A DNA stretch of 64,000 nt, taken from the NCBI GenBank assembly GCA_001792895.1, contig MARA01000001.1:2046001-2110000 (forward strand), read 5' to 3'. The DNA comes from Lentinus brumalis (taxonomy: Eukaryota; Basidiomycota; Agaricomycetes; Polyporales; Polyporaceae). Positions within the stretch are counted from its first letter, which is position 1. Every line of letters starts with the position of its first letter. The notes beneath the pieces were generated by a model that was given only the letters and a program-made list of their open reading frames with translations, had not been told where the DNA came from and searched no databases. The position numbers were made by a program, and so were the translations under genes. Positions 33,013 through 46,144 of the stretch are shown here, piece by piece.

Positions 33013-33390
33013 TTGAACGCTATGAAGGACGAGACGGCACGCTGGTACCGCGAGACTCTCGTGAACCGCTCGATTCCCTGCGCGGGTGGTTCTTCGGACG
33101 CATCTGGCGTAGGAAGGGACGTCTGGCGACCCTGCATCGCGGTTTTTTCGACGGGCGTCGAGGCACAGGATGGTCGGCAGCGTGCTCGCCTGACGGATCG
33201 CACGCAGCTATTCGAGAGGAGTCCCGCCGCTCGCCGTGCGCGGTCCCAGCTGGCCGCCGTCCGCTCTGGGAGAGGCAGCAGCGCCGTGCGCCGTGCTGGC
33301 CTCGTGCCCGGGACGTGCACTCTGGGAGAGGTTTGGGTCCAGGTGCAGCACCCGCCGCAGGATGAAGGCAGGACCAGTTCGGCCGTGTGA
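33013..33390 (+). CDS. Small unidentified ORF, unit A
   Basis: 125 codons, unknown protein, Arg- and Ser-rich. The same frame is open in unit B (43120-43473) and C (53339-53692). The length differences between A and B are 12-nt and 3-nt indels, keeping frame. However, substitutions between A and B fall on all three codon positions, so selection for this frame is not shown. Doubtful gene. Confidence 0.25.
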   Translation: MNAMKDETARWYRETLVNRSIPCAGGSSDASGVGRDVWRPCIAVFSTGVEAQDGRQRARLTDRTQLFERSPAARRARSQLAAVRSGRGSSAVRRAGLVPGTCTLGEVWVQVQHPPQDEGRTSSAV

Positions 33391-34140
33391 ACGTCGTACA
33401 GCACGCCAGAGACGTATACGACCGTTGTTCGCTCCGAACGAGCGCGAGAAGCCGGGCAGGGATCAGGATCAACGGCCTGCGAGCCAATGTCTTCGACATA
33501 CCAAGCAACCGGTGCGCTCGTCCGAGTAGTCTGCATATGTTGTTCTATGCGCTGAGCTGCACCCGACAGCGCACACGCCGGCACGGTCGTACCAGTCGCA
33601 GCTCGGCCGTTCGCCGTCCCGAGTTGTCCTTGCTTGTACCGGGGCAACATGGGTCGAGGACTCGTCAGTACTGATACCAGCGGACAGAGTGGTGCTGCCA
33701 CCCAGCTCTCGAGTCTCGAGTGCAGAAACCGCGACCGGATACACCGCGCGAGCAGCCCGATGTCGCTCTCAGGCTTGCGGACTATTCGGTAGGTCGGACC
33801 TGCTCTCCGTGGCCCGCCGTGGCGTTGATGGAGTGCAGGCACAAGCGTCGATATGTCGTACCGGTTTGCGACGCGACGTCGCGCGCACGGTCGGGAAGCG
33901 GGCGATGTTCCTGAATACTGCAACACGCAGAAGAATACGGACCGTTGGGCAGGAACGAGCACGCTCGTCATGCGGCTCGGTCTGTGTGCCGTACTGGCAG
34001 AGAGGGCCGGCTCGTTGCATCCCGACGATGCGACGGACCTCACCAGATGGCCGTCAGTCCACAGTGAACGGCGATTCAGGACGGCCACGGCCACGGCACA
34101 CTGTCCGGGAGACCTTCCGTGCGGTCCATACACAGGCCGG

Positions 34141-34760
34141 GGTATCGAAGGTTCGTCGTGAGGTGTGTACTCGCTCGTGGCATCGAAGACTGATTATTCG
34201 CATGCGTGCAGGCTGGAGCTCGAGGCCGAGCGATCGTGCGCGAGGGTGGACCTCTGAGCAGACTCGGGAGTGGCAGGCAAAATTCCGCGACGACGACGTC
34301 GCGAGCATCGCTGAGCCGGTTGTTCTCTACACAGTAGTGCGCCCGCTCGAGTCTTCACGCCGTGCGCAGACGTCCAGCACACATCGTCGGTGTCTGAAGA
34401 GGAAGTAGAGAACGGCGACAGAGGACGGCCACGACCATTGCACGCTGCCCGGGACATGATCCAGGCGGTCCCATGCCGGTTACTAGTTAGCCGGGGTATT
34501 GAAGGTTCGTTGTGAGTTGCGTGCTCACTCGTGGCATCGAAGACTGAACTTACTTATTCGCATGCGTGCAGGCTGGAGCTCGAGTCCGAGCGATCCTGCG
34601 CGAGGACGGACCTCTGCGTAGACTCCGATGGAATGGCAGGCAAGAGCCCTACGATCACGACGACGTCGCGAGCATTGCTGGGCCCGCTGTACATGGTAGT
34701 GCGCCCGGTCGAGTCTTCAGGCCGTGCACAGACGTTCAGCGGACTGCATCGTCGGTGGAG
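34141..34760. repeat. Internal ~354-bp direct duplication, unit A
   Basis: The segment starting GGTATCGAAGGTTCGT at 34141 is repeated from 34495 (GGTATTGAAGGTTCGT), including the shared CGCATGCGTGCAGGCTGGAG and TAGTGCGCCCG. The two halves are diverged, so the duplication predates the unit amplification. Confidence 0.7.
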
Positions 34761-36037
34761 TCTGACGACAGAATGCCAACGGCACACAGGCTGGACCGTG
34801 ATTCGTCGAGGACAGGTCGACACAGCGGCCGCACACGCCTACTCGGAGGCGACCAGTATCCCGAGCCTGAAGCCTGACCTCTGGATCGTCTTTCGTAGCC
34901 GCTTCTGGCGAACCTCGGCGATCCGCGGTGCGTCATCCGTCATATCCCGCATGCAGCCGGCCGCCAGTCATGCTGGGAGAGGCTGAGCTCTGCGAACCGG
35001 TGCGGACGACTGCAGTCATGGTGTCTGGGCACGCGGGCTCACCCTTGCGACAGCGTACGCCGCTGGGTCTGCGGACTGCTCCGCAGGATTTTACTGGCAG
35101 CTCGCCGCTCGTCAGGATATTGGACAACGCGTGCACGACGAAGCCGTCAGGGTTGCGCGACGCTTCTATGCCATCCCCTCTCAGCTCTGTCGGTTCGTCG
35201 AACGTTCCCGTCCGGTCGGCAGGAGGCCATCACATACCGTTTCTCGATCGGTCCCTTGCAGCCCTCTCTGATACAACGTCTCTGAGTCCGCTGGTAAGTC
35301 GATAGATATCCAGAGGCAGTCGAGTAATGCGAGCTGAACGTCGCGCAGCAAACTCACGCTCAGTATGCAACGGTCTTGCACAGGCGCAGTCGTAAGGATA
35401 GCGGTCCTACGGCATTCATCCGCCGGCCGGGAGCGCGTAACGCACGCAGGAAACGTCACGCTAGGTGAACGCATTTGGCCCCGCTGTCGTCGGAGCGTCC
35501 CGCCGACACCACGAGCGATTTGTGTGCGCAAGACTCAAGTACTGGTGCTGGGTAAGTGCTCAGGATCGCCTCTGACGACCAAGATGCGACGACTCACAGA
35601 ATCTATCCTGCAGACCTTGGACGCGTCAAACGAAGCAGCGGGAGGGTTGCCTAGCTGGTTATCCGGCAAGTATGTTCGCGCAACAGAACTTCCGACTGCA
35701 CGATGAGGAGCGGCCGTGTGCTTTGAGATCGTCGGCAAGCCGGGCTCGCGTCTGTTCTGCCGGGAAGGCGTGTCACTCTACGAGCTGTTCCAGGTACGTT
35801 GCTCGCCGCACTTACGTGGTATGTCTCCGTGCACGAGGAGGAGCCTCGAGAGACCCGTCGCATGTTAGAGACGCTCCCAGGCACGATCCACGCCTGTGAG
35901 CTCGGTGCCAGCCAGGGCATTCGTTGAAGCGCGGCATCTTGTGCAGCAGACAAGTTGAGTCGCTCCCATCCGCTTCGCAACACCTCGTCCTCTGCCACTC
36001 GCACCACCACCGGCATCCTCGATCATCTCTGGAAGCC

Positions 36038-36665
36038 ATGGGTCGCTCTGGACCAGCGATTGGGAAGACGAAGGGCGAGAAGTATGCCAGGCCGTCTGGC
36101 GCAGACAAGGGCCTTCTGAGAGACGTTCTCAGGATGAACCTCGGTACGTACTTCATTTCCACGGTCTTCGACTCGTGCGTGCGTCTTACTATCCAGCTCT
36201 AGTGGAGATCTCCGGGGACTTCCGTGCAGAAGTGCACTGGGAGGCATATGCATTCCGCGACAACGTCGTCGTCCCGCACAGCGTCCTCCTCGTGGGATGG
36301 CCGTGGGACGTCGCCTTCGGCAACCTCAGCAACATCGAGGGCGGCGCGCAGACCGTCCTGCGACTCCTCGAGCTGTTTGAGACCGGAGTCCTGCGGTTTC
36401 GGAAGGCGACAGCCGGCGAGCTGCTCGCGGCGGGCGAGAGCGTGTACAACGCTGTGCCGGGCTTCTGTTCGCCCGCGGCATGGCCGGTGGTTTGTCGTGG
36501 GGACTTGGGCAGCATCGCGAGCGGCCGACGATCGACTCGAGCAGGTTCCCGCCTCGATTCGTCCGGAACGGACCGAAGAGTGCGCGGTGGATTGAAGACG
36601 ACGCGGAAGACGGCGGGGTCGGTCCGCCGCTATCACTGGTAGCAGCAGATGCGCATGTTACATAG
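36038..36665 (+). pseudogene. Agaricomycete orphan gene, unit A (frameshifted)
   Basis: Same gene as the intact copies in units B and C: exon 1 36038-36143 (MGRSGPAIGKTKGEKYARPS), intron 36144-36202, exon 2 from 36203 (VEISGDFRAEVHWEAYAFRD). One C is missing in GGGGACTTGGGCAGC near 36505-36513 where the others read GGGCCAGC, so the last ~50 residues are out of frame. Everything else matches. Confidence 0.75.
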
Positions 36666-38756
36666 GTCTCGTTCAACCCCGGACTCCTGTATTCGTGGTT
36701 GTGAATGAACCTTTTTGAAGTTCAACCAAGTTGTGTGAGCTAGAGGCCGTGCATGGATGGCACTGAAAGCTCGAGACATCGTCAGGCGCAGACATCTGAT
36801 TGAGGTCCCATCTGCGTGCCGGCTATTACTTACAGGCACAGCTGTTTGGCAGGACGAATGGAGGTCCAATTGGCTTGCGTGTTCTGTCTTCTCAGCAGAG
36901 CTGTAGCAGCGTCGATTGGAGCTCATGTTTCTGCTAGCCCCAATGGTATGGTTAGCTCGTGGATTGTGCGCTGCGCTATCTATGTCTCAGACCAAATGCC
37001 TGCAACTTGAAGGAGTGCCAAGGACGTCCCAGCGTTGAGCAGTAGCACGTCATGCTGGAATGATGGTTACGTCTGCACTCTGGCAACCAAACGCACTGAT
37101 TCAGGCGTTGTTCGGCAGATTGAAGCCATATCGCTGGCAGCCCAAGCTCCCAGGCAGATTCGGTAGCCCTGAGCGGTACAAGTGTTGTATGGCCAGGACT
37201 ACGCAGCGCTGCGGCGAACCTACCAAGTCTTGAGAGGGTTCACCCATGCCTGACCACGTCCGAGCTTCGGAAATCATGTGTATTGCTCACAGACCGTAGG
37301 AGCACGGCAGATCAATCATGTCCAAAGTTTACATAAATCCTCGGCGGGCGCGAGTAAGTGTCCAGCACCAGATCCATAACGCTCATACTGTCTTCCGAGG
37401 CTCGGGGTCAACGCTGTCATTTTGGCAGCATGAAGACCCGAAGTATCTCCCTGGAATAGGAGGCACTATGCCCGCGGGAGCACTGTCAACGGTGTCTGTG
37501 GTTTCCTTGCAATCCCAGTGTTCACTATTGGACGGACGTGGTAAGCATCGGATGCCTGAGTGCCGCACATCGGCGCAGCGGGAGAACAGACTGACCTCTT
37601 GAATCGGGAGTCGGGACCCATGATACGTAACGGGCTAAGCTGCTTCGCAGCAGTCTGAACGCGACATCCAGTGCGACGTCTCGGCAAGGCCGCTGAAAGG
37701 GGAACTGTCAGTGTAACCTCGCCGGCGGACGACCCCGAGCACAAACCTTGCCGGCCGGAAGCCTGCCTGCTCGGTACATGTTCCCACCTCGCCGAGCGCA
37801 CCCGTCCGACTTGCATGCTTCCCCCCTCCACACTTCCGTCCTCCCACCTCCCCTATGAACGTACTTCCCTCCGCCATCCTCTGCACGAGTCCCGGCGTAA
37901 GTATACGAGACATCGGGCGGCCACAGCGCGCTGTTCAACTTGCATGGCGAACGCACGCTCAACGGCCGCTTGCCGCAGGAATCCTAGATCACGAGTGAGT
38001 AGTTCCCGGGCCGCATCTCTAGTATAAGCGCAATTTACTCACCGTGCATCCACATCAGTCGTCGGGTCGTGGATAGAGGTCTCGAGGAGCGGCCTCGAGG
38101 CGCGTCGGTCAGAGTATGGGCGTGGCTGTCGAGTTGTGCGGGTCGTAGGACGCGTCCCTCGCGGTATGTTGTTTCCACTGCGTCCTCGCCTGTCGTACCT
38201 GCCAGACCCGTCCTCGCCTGGAGTCTGACGAGTCGAATCGAGCTATGTAAGGGCGGCACGGAATCGCGCATGGCAGCTTGGAGGCGGAGCGGACGGAATT
38301 CACGGCGAGGCAGGGGCAGTCGGCTCCGTAGCGTAGAGATTTTGTCCTGTACTGTACGACGTCTTGCAATACTAGATCTGGTCGTGGTCATGAGCAAGTC
38401 CGGCGAGCAATGCGCAGAAGTACGCACCTGAGTGCCCCGTCTCTTCATGAGCCCAGCCTAGAGCACTGTTGAGCTGCTCAGACGTCGTCCGTACATTTCC
38501 AAGTCCGTGCCGCAGCCAGTCTCCCAGCTCCTCGCTGTCCTCGACCCCTAGCGACTATAACCCACCCAGACCACACCGCACCTATAAGCCCCCCAGAACA
38601 CCCTAAGGTCGAGCTTCCATCTGGTGCAATCTCGTCCGGCTAGCAGCATCCGATGCGGGGGTGCTCCCGGACGCCCGTCGCCGAACATTCGTCCCTGGGC
38701 GATATCTCGATGAGCGCGTCATGGAGACTCGGAATCTGACGCACCGGACGGGGGGA
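36666..38756. other. Unit A spacer between orphan gene and next kinase
   Basis: No recognisable coding sequence. It probably contains the orphan gene's 3' UTR and the junction where the right end of one unit is joined to the kinase 3' flank of the next. A CCATCTGGTGCAATC to GACGCACCGGACG stretch at about 38617-38751 is present before units B, C and D but absent before A. Confidence 0.5.
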
Positions 38757-39158
38757 CATAGCCCTGACGGCTGTATATTACGCACTACCGAGTACAGGAC
38801 AGTACAGTATGGACAACTTGAGCCGGGAGCTTTTGGATACATAAGTGTGCGGAGGATGACTGGGGCGCGACGCGGATACAAGTACACGGCGAGGGCTGCG
38901 CAGATGCCCGTACCCCGGAACTGGAGTCGGTCATAGCGGTGACAGGAGAGAGAGTCGAGACGGATAGGAGGCGTGATGATAGGAGAGATGGGAAAATGGG
39001 CGACAAAAGATGCGAGGATTTCCAAAGTAGAGAAAGCAAGAAAGTGGATGAGAGCGTACGGGTAGGGTATCATATCGTAACACACTGTGCAAAGAGGAAC
39101 CCCAAGCGTATAACTTACGTGAAACGTACACATGTACAGGGAGGGACACACACACGAA

Positions 39159-41442
39159 CTACGTCGCATGGCGTGAAGGATAGGCTGGCCCCAAGCTCTG
39201 GCTGCGCGCAGACTTGCATGCCCCAGGGATCGCAATGGGCGTCGCAGGCGCCAGAGCGCCGGTGGTGCGTCCCGAAGTCCCTACAGCAGGGAGTCTCCAC
39301 GCGGACGAGTGCGATGGCGACAGGACGGGCGGCATGCTCTCGTTCCGGATGACCTTGCGCAACTCCTCACGGGAGGACGAAAACCGACGGCCGCGGGCGC
39401 TCGAAGAACGGGAACCGGACGACTCGTCAGTGAACCGACTGAGACTGCGCGCCGCCGCGCTCTCTTCGTCCATGCTTGGGCTGAGTTGCCACCGAGAGTC
39501 CTCGTCGAGGGTGTCGAGCTGAGAGATGGGGTGCTCCAGCTCTGGAGTGCTGAGGGACGGCCTTGCTGGCGGCGACTTGTGCCGCCGTACCCCAACATCC
39601 ATGGACATGTCTCTCGGAGTCACCGGCATCTCGGGTGGGCTCCGCGAGCGGGACACGGAAGCGTCTGCGCGCAGACGCACCCGAGGAAGCCGGCCACGCT
39701 CGCGCTCTTGAACTATATCCGAGTCACTGGATAAGCTGGGCTGAAGGATGATCGCTGAGCTATGTGGACTCGATGAATCTGAGGACATCGTCGAGCTTGT
39801 GCGCAGAATAGCATTCGTGAGCGACGACAAGCTTGGCTGCATGCGGGAGGGTGGACTGGATGGCTTTCCGTGTGTAAGAGAGGGTGAGGATAAGGTTGGA
39901 CGTGGTCGTGAGGATGATGTGGCGGACGCGAGTGGCTCCGACTGGCCGACCGCACAGCGGATGTCGAGCGACTTGACGAGCGCGCGGCGCGGGATCCTGC
40001 ACGACTGTTGTCGTCGACGACGGTATCTCGACGCCCCTTCACAACAGATCGTGAGCGGGACCGAGACGCTGTCGCTTCGGGCGGAGGCCATACGTCGTCC
40101 GCCGCGGAGCCCCAACCGATGCCCCACGCAATCTCGTCGACCATAGCTACCGTCCAGCGACTGGGAACGGAACGCTCGATGTAGTCGCGTACTTGCTCTG
40201 CGCTGTTCTGACGTCTTGAGGACGACGCCTGCCTGTAGAATAGCAGTTAGCCAATACAAATGACTGTGGTGCAACGAGTGACATACCATGAGGGATCTGC
40301 ATTCGCGTCCGGAGTCAGAGAACTGCACGCATAAGAAAGATGTATGTCGCATACCGGTAGAAAAGCCCGGACGGCTTGTGCGGACTCTGCACCGTAGGGC
40401 CGCCGTTGTTCGACGGGAGTAGAGGCTGAGGCGTGCGGGGACGAAGCTGCCGTACATCCCGGGTTGCGCACAGCAGGCGGGGCGAGGACGGGAGAGGGCT
40501 TGAGGTGCGATGACCGGCGAGCCTTGGCTGCGTGAGAGGGTGCGAGGAGGTTGCCAGCACGTCTTTCGAGGGACGGGCGCACGACAGCTTGCGAGTCAGT
40601 GCGTAATCGGTGAGAGGTGTTGACTTACGCTCGACTTTCTCGTCGTCGCACTCGACGTCGTCGTCCGCGAACTTCGATACAATTATGAAGTCGCCGGAAA
40701 ACACACGTATTGTCTACAGCACCTCATCCGCGCTCAGATCTCCGCGCACGTTCGCAACCTTCTGCATGTACCGATACCTCGCTCCTACTGCGTGAATACC
40801 ATGTCGTGCCCGTCTTGAGGCAGCGCAGGACGGCGGTCAGGCTTGAGAACGTCAAACAAGCTGCCAGCGGGGCGATACGAACTGAAGAGGTGGACGTACG
40901 AGGTGAGGTAAACAAGGGGAGGATATGTATGCGTTCGACGATGAGCATATTTTGGCTTCATGTTCGAGACGCTTGTGCGCCGATGCGGGGGAGGCTACTT
41001 GTCGAGAGCGAAAGGACGTACTATGTTGACAGCAACAGCGCCGCCAGACACACTGCACTGCGGAGGACGAAGACGCCGTCGTGCGCAACGTGTCTTGAGG
41101 TGTGTCCAGCGACGGTTGCGTCTGCGTCGCCCAGAGCCAGAGCATGCTCGGAGACTGCAGGGCTGCGGGCGGACAGGAACATGACGGCGGGAGAGGAGGC
41201 CAAGTCGACCTTGTCGACAGGTAGAGGCGAGGCCAGCGGAGAGCCCAGGAAGAGAGACGACGTTGGAGGGTGAGGAAGAGCTGGCAGAGGAAGAGGAGGA
41301 GGAGGCAACGAAGTCCTGAGGCCGCTGAGACGGCTTGGTCGCCATCGAGAAGCTCGCCGTTCGTCCATGCGCTCTCGGGGAAGACAGCGGATAGGTGGGG
41401 ACAAGGGACGTCTCTTGAGTCCTGTGCGACGATATCTCGCAT
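39159..41442 (-). pseudogene. Ser/Thr protein kinase pseudogene, unit B (tail frame intact)
   Basis: The start codon is kept (41442, MRDIVAQDSRDVPCPHLS) but the kinase core is shifted and missing its catalytic residues. The 3' exon is fully open and joins to upstream sequence as one 432-codon frame (39159-40457) that contains AMVDEIAWGIGWGSAADD and the Ser/Arg-rich tail identical or nearly so to unit D. If transcribed, a kinase-less tail protein could in principle be made. That is inference only. Confidence 0.8.
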
Positions 41443-41739
41443 GCGACAGGCTTTTGGGGGAGTGGTAGAACGAGGTAGGACAATGAGGCGGCAGAGAGGT
41501 AGAATGGCGGCCAGGAGACGAGGTGTTGGGAGGAGGAAAAGAGCAGAGTCAGAGAACTCTCGCGCGGGGCATGTCGGGACCCGGGTGCCCGAAGCTTGCA
41601 GAAGCGACTGCGTTGCCTTCTCAGCGTGCGGACGGCTGTGGGACGTCTGCGAGACGTCGATGCGGTTGGACGGCGACGGGCGTGGAGCAGGGCGAGGGAC
41701 GGAGCAGAGAGAAGAGGAAGGACGTGGTACGGGGAGAGC

Positions 41740-41822
41740 CGCCATTGGTTCCCGGCGTGCCCGCTCCGGACGGCCGGCGACTGACGTCACGCGTCTCAGC
41801 ACGACGCGTCTCGCACACGCGT
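41740..41822. promoter_or_regulatory. CCAAT, CRE and triple MCB cluster, unit B
   Basis: CRE TGACGTCA at 41782-41789 and ACGCGT at 41789, 41804 and 41817, with ATTGG just upstream in CCGCCATTGGTTCC. Spacing is the same as in unit A. Confidence 0.55.
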
Positions 41823-41999
41823 CGCAACTCGTTCTCGCACTCGCACTCGCTCGCCTGCGTCGCGTCCTGCCATGCACGACTCGTCTCCGCCCCAGATGCC
41901 CGTCTCTGGCCGCACAGTCCGTGTACGCAAGTGAATTCTCCGCCATACACGCTACGTCTAGTCTACGCCCTCTCCCGCGGCCCACCCTCGCGTCTCATG

Positions 42000-44900
42000 C
42001 AAGCCCAAGGCCTGGCCCGTCCCGTCCGCCTGCCGTACTCCGCCCCAGCGCGGCGTCGGTGTATGGCGTACCTGCAGGCCTACCAAAAGGACGTGGTCAG
42101 TAAGTTCTTACAGCCGATAAGACTCGCACTGACCTCATATATGCATCCTAGCCACCGCGTACCATGACCGACGACGACGACATCTAGCATGCACAGTCAG
42201 CACGGGGCCCGCATACACAGCAAGCCGGACGTACCTTGCGCTGCACGTAGCTACAGGCGACGGTGTGGACGACGCTGTGTGCAGTGTGTACAGTGAGCAG
42301 GGAAGGACGAGAAGAGGGGAGGGGGCGAGGTGGAGGTGGAGGGGGGAGTGAGGAGCTCTCGTCGCTCCCTCTCTGCATTTGACCGCCTCCGCCGCAGGAC
42401 AAACACGCCACGCGCGGGTCGTGCCGCTCGCTTGTCCTCGACCCGGACCATGCAGCGCGCGCACCCATACTCGGTCCTCGGTACACACCGCGACGCACAC
42501 GACGTCATGTCCCTCGCGATCTCGTGCGACGACGCACACTCGTGTATGTACATTCCCATTGCAGTCTCGAATACAGTCCGTTTTTCCTGACACCGCACGA
42601 ACGTGCCGTGTGCCATGAACGTGGTCGATCTCACCGGACCCGAAAAGGTGCGTGTATCCTCCTGCTCGACATTGTCCTGTTCGAAGAATCTCGAACCCGA
42701 CACACCGAGGTAGCAGTGAGTATCCCTCACGCCCGCATTGCCAGTGCACTGACGCAGGCAAATCCAGGGAGTTCTCCTCGCGCAGTCTCAGACTTGACGG
42801 TCGAGCGGATCCTCGGCACGGTGCTCACTCTCGCCGTCTGTTCATTCATCCGTTTGCATTCGTGATTCCGTTCAGCCGATTGCCGGACCTCGAGCGCAAA
42901 CGTCCCACGTCCCACGTCCCAGAAGCTCGCCAGGGCGCAGAGATACGCGACGTCTGGCCGCAAGCAGTGAACTCGCCTCATTCGACGAATCCGCCGTCGC
43001 CCGCCCTCGCCTGACACCCGGGCACTGCAGTCTGGGACCCCCCATGGTACGTCCCGGCGCGCACTCGCTCTCCCGCTGCTGACCAGTCCGCTCGATAGGC
43101 AGGTCTCCGTTCGAACGCTATGAAGGACGAGACGGCACGCTGGTACCGCGAGACCCTCGTGAACCGCTCGATTCCCTGCTCGGATGGTTCTTCGGACGCA
43201 TTTGGCGTAGGAAGGGACGTCCGGCGACCCTGCATCGCAGTTCTTTCGACGGGCATCGAGGCACAGGATGGTCGGCAGCGTGCTCGCCTGACGGATTGCA
43301 CGCAGCCGTTTGAAAGGCGTCCCGCCGCTCGCTGTGCACGGTCCCAGCTGGCCGTCCGCTCTGGGAGAGGCAGCAGCGCCGTGCGCAGTGCTGGCCTCGT
43401 GCCCGGGACGTGCAGTCTGGGAGAGGTGCAGCACCCGCCGCAGGATGAAGGCAGGACCAGTTCGGCCATGTGAACGTCGTGAGGCCCGCTAGAGGTGTAT
43501 CCGACCGTTGTTCGCTCCGAACGAGCGCGAGAAGCCGGGCAGGGATCAGAATCAACGGCCTGGAGGCCAATGTCGTCGACATTCCAAGCAACCGGTACGC
43601 TCGTCCGAGTAGTCTGCATATGTTGTTTGATGCGCTGAGCTGCCCCCGACAGCGCACACACCGGCACGGTCGTACCAGTCGCAGCTCGGCCGTCCGCCGT
43701 CCCGACTCGTTGTCCTTGCTTGTACCGGTCGACAGGACTTAGCAGTGATACCAGCGGACAGTGTGGTGCTGCCACCCAGCCCTCGAATCTCTAGTGCGGA
43801 AACCGCGACCGGATACACCGCGCGAGCAGCCCGACGTCGCTCTCAGGCTTGCGGACTATTCGGTACGTCGGACCAGCTCTCCGTGGCCCGCCGTGGCGTT
43901 GATGGAGTGCAGGCACAAGCTTCGATATGTCGTACCGGTTTGCGACGCGACGTCGCGCGCACGGTCGGGAAGCGGGCGGTGTTCCTGAATACTGCAACAC
44001 GCAGTAGAATACGGACCGTCGGGCAGGAACGAGCACGCTCGTCATGCGGTCGAGGGAGACTTGGTCTGTGTGCCGTTCTGGCAGAGAGCTGGCCGGCTCG
44101 TTGCATCCCAACGATGCGACGGACCTCACCAGATGGCCATGGCAATGGAGAGAGCGGCGACAGAGAACGACCACGGCCACAGCACACTGTCCGGGAGACC
44201 TTCCGTGCGGTCCATACACCGGCCGGGGTATCGAAGGTTCGTCGTGAGGTGTGTACTCGCTCGTGGCATCGAAGACTGACTATTCGCATGCGTGCAGGCT
44301 GGAGCTCGAGGCCGAGCGATCGTGCTCGAGGATGGACCTCTGAGCAAACTCTGAAGTGGCAGGCAAAAGTCCGCGGCGACGACGTCGCGAGCATCGCTGA
44401 GCCGGCTGTACTCTACACAGTAGTGCGCCCGGTCGAGTCTTCACGCCGTGCGCAGACGTCCAGCACACATCGTCGGTGTCTGACGAGGAAGTAGAGAACG
44501 GCGACGGAGAACGGCCACGACCATAGCACGCTGCCGCCCCGGACACGATCCAGGCGGTCCCATGCCGGTTACTAGTTAGCCGGGGTATCGAAGGTGAGTT
44601 GTGAGTTGCGTGCTCACTCCTGGCGTCGAAGACTGAACTTACTTATTCGCATGCGTGCAGGCTGGAGCTAGAGTCCGAGCGATTCTGCGCGAGGACGGAC
44701 CTCTGCGTAGACCCTGGGGTGGCAGGCAAGAGCCCCACGATCACGACGACGTCGCGAGCATTGCTGGGCCCGCTGTACATGGTAGTGCGCCCGGTCGAGT
44801 GACTCGAGTCTTCAGGCCGCGGGCAGACGTCCAGCCTGCACACATCGTCAGTGTCTGACGACATAATGCCACCGAGACACTGGCTGAACCGCGATTCGTC

Positions 44901-46144
44901 GAGGACACGTCGACGCAGCGACCACACACGCCTACTCAGAGGCGACCATCATCCCGAGCATGGAGCCTGACCTCTGAAGCGTCTTTCGTCGCCGCTTCTC
45001 GCGAACTCCCGCGATCTGCGGTGCGTCATCCGCCATATCCCGCATGCAGCCGGCCGCCAGTCATGCTGGGAGAGGCTGAACTCTGCGAACCGGTGCGGAC
45101 GACTGCAGTCATGGTGTCTGGGCACGCGGGCTCACCTGGCGACAGACTACGCCGCTGGGTCTGCGGACTGCTCCGCAGGAGTTGACTGGTAGCTCGCCGC
45201 TCGTCAGGATATTGGACAACGCGTGCACGACGAAGCAGTCAGGGTTGCGCAACGCTTCTATACGTTCAGGCTTCCCCTCTCTCTGTCGGCTCGTCGAACG
45301 TTCCCGTCTTGGCGGTCGGCAGGAGGCCATCACATATCGTTTCTCGATCGGTCCCTCGCACCCCTCGCTGATACAACGTCTCTGGGTCCGCCGGTAAGTC
45401 GAGACATATCCAAACTCAGTCGAGTAATGCGAGCTGAACGTCCCGCAGCAAAATCACGCTCGGGGTGCCGCGGTCCTGCACGAGCGCAGTCGTGGAGGAT
45501 AGCGGTCCTGCGGCTTTCATCCGCCGGCCGGGAGCGCGTAAGGCACGCAGGAAACGTCACGCTTGGTGAACGCATTTGGCCCCGCTGTCGTCGGAGCGTC
45601 CCGCCGACACCACGAGCGGTTTGCCATGTGCGCAAGACTCAAGTACTGGAGCTGGGTAAGTGCTCAGGATCGCCTCTGACAATCGAGATGCGACGACTTA
45701 CACGTCCGAGTCCTTGCAGACCTTGAACGCGTCGAACGCAGCGGCGGGAGGGTTGCCTATGCTGGTTCTCCGGCAAGTATGTCCCCGCAACAGAACTTCG
45801 GACTGCACGATGAGGAGCGGCCGTGTGCTTTGAGATCATCGGCGAGCCGGGCTCGCGTCCGTTCTGCCGGGAAGGCGTGTCACTCTACGAGCTGTTTCAT
45901 GTAGTACGCTGCCGCACTTACCTGGTATGTCTCCGTGCACGAGGAGGAGCCTCGAGAGGCCCGTCGCATGTTAGAGACGCTCCCAGGCGCGATCCACGCC
46001 TGTGAGCTCAGTGCCAGCCAGAGAATTCGTTGAAGGGCGGCGTCTTCAAGTGCGGCAGGCAAGTTGAGTCGCTCCCATCCGCTTCGCAAAACCTCGTCCT
46101 CTGCCACTCGCACCACCACCGGCATCATATCATCTCTGGAAGCT
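42000..46144. other. Unit B central segment, unrecognised
   Basis: Counterpart of 31900-36037. It includes the frame MAYLQAYQKDVVSKF at about 42063 that is interrupted by a stop in unit A, the doubtful small frame at 43120-43473, and the internal duplication at 44227 and 44584 (period 357). No domain is recognised on either strand. Confidence 0.4.
43120..43473 (+). CDS. Small unidentified ORF, unit B
   Basis: 117 codons, beginning MKDETARWYRETLVNRS and ending EGRTSSAM. Counterpart of the unit A frame at 33013, differing by substitutions and in-frame indels. Coding status is doubtful. Confidence 0.25.
   Translation: MKDETARWYRETLVNRSIPCSDGSSDAFGVGRDVRRPCIAVLSTGIEAQDGRQRARLTDCTQPFERRPAARCARSQLAVRSGRGSSAVRSAGLVPGTCSLGEVQHPPQDEGRTSSAM

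Larger units (their letters stand above)
31900..36037. other. Unit A central segment, unrecognised
   Basis: About 4 kb of GC-rich sequence with long overlapping frames on both strands (for example a 682-codon minus frame at 32085-34133) but no domain I recognise. A splice-like GTAAGT...CTAG pair occurs at 31995-32049. A plus-strand frame at 33013-33390 starts with MNAMKDETARWYRETLVNRS and is kept in all units. Downstream, legible plus-strand pieces include CFEIVGKPGSRLFCREGVSL near 35720-35780. The segment may hold decayed exons of a gene lost in all copies. Confidence 0.4.
28654..38756. repeat. Tandem unit A (10.10 kb)
   Basis: First of three full head-to-tail units, each starting at CATAGCCCTGACGG. 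Contents left to right: kinase 3' flank and kinase pseudogene (-), divergent promoter with CRE and MCB boxes, ~4 kb of unrecognised sequence, orphan gene (+, frameshifted here), ~2 kb spacer. By eye the units are more than 90 percent identical over most of their length. Differences are scattered substitutions and small indels. Confidence 0.9.

Noticed and set aside
32085..34133. 682-codon minus-strand frame in unit A as a gene
   Set aside because: It has no recognisable domain and is broken or shortened in B and C. GC-rich sequence here leaves long frames open on both strands, so length alone is not evidence.
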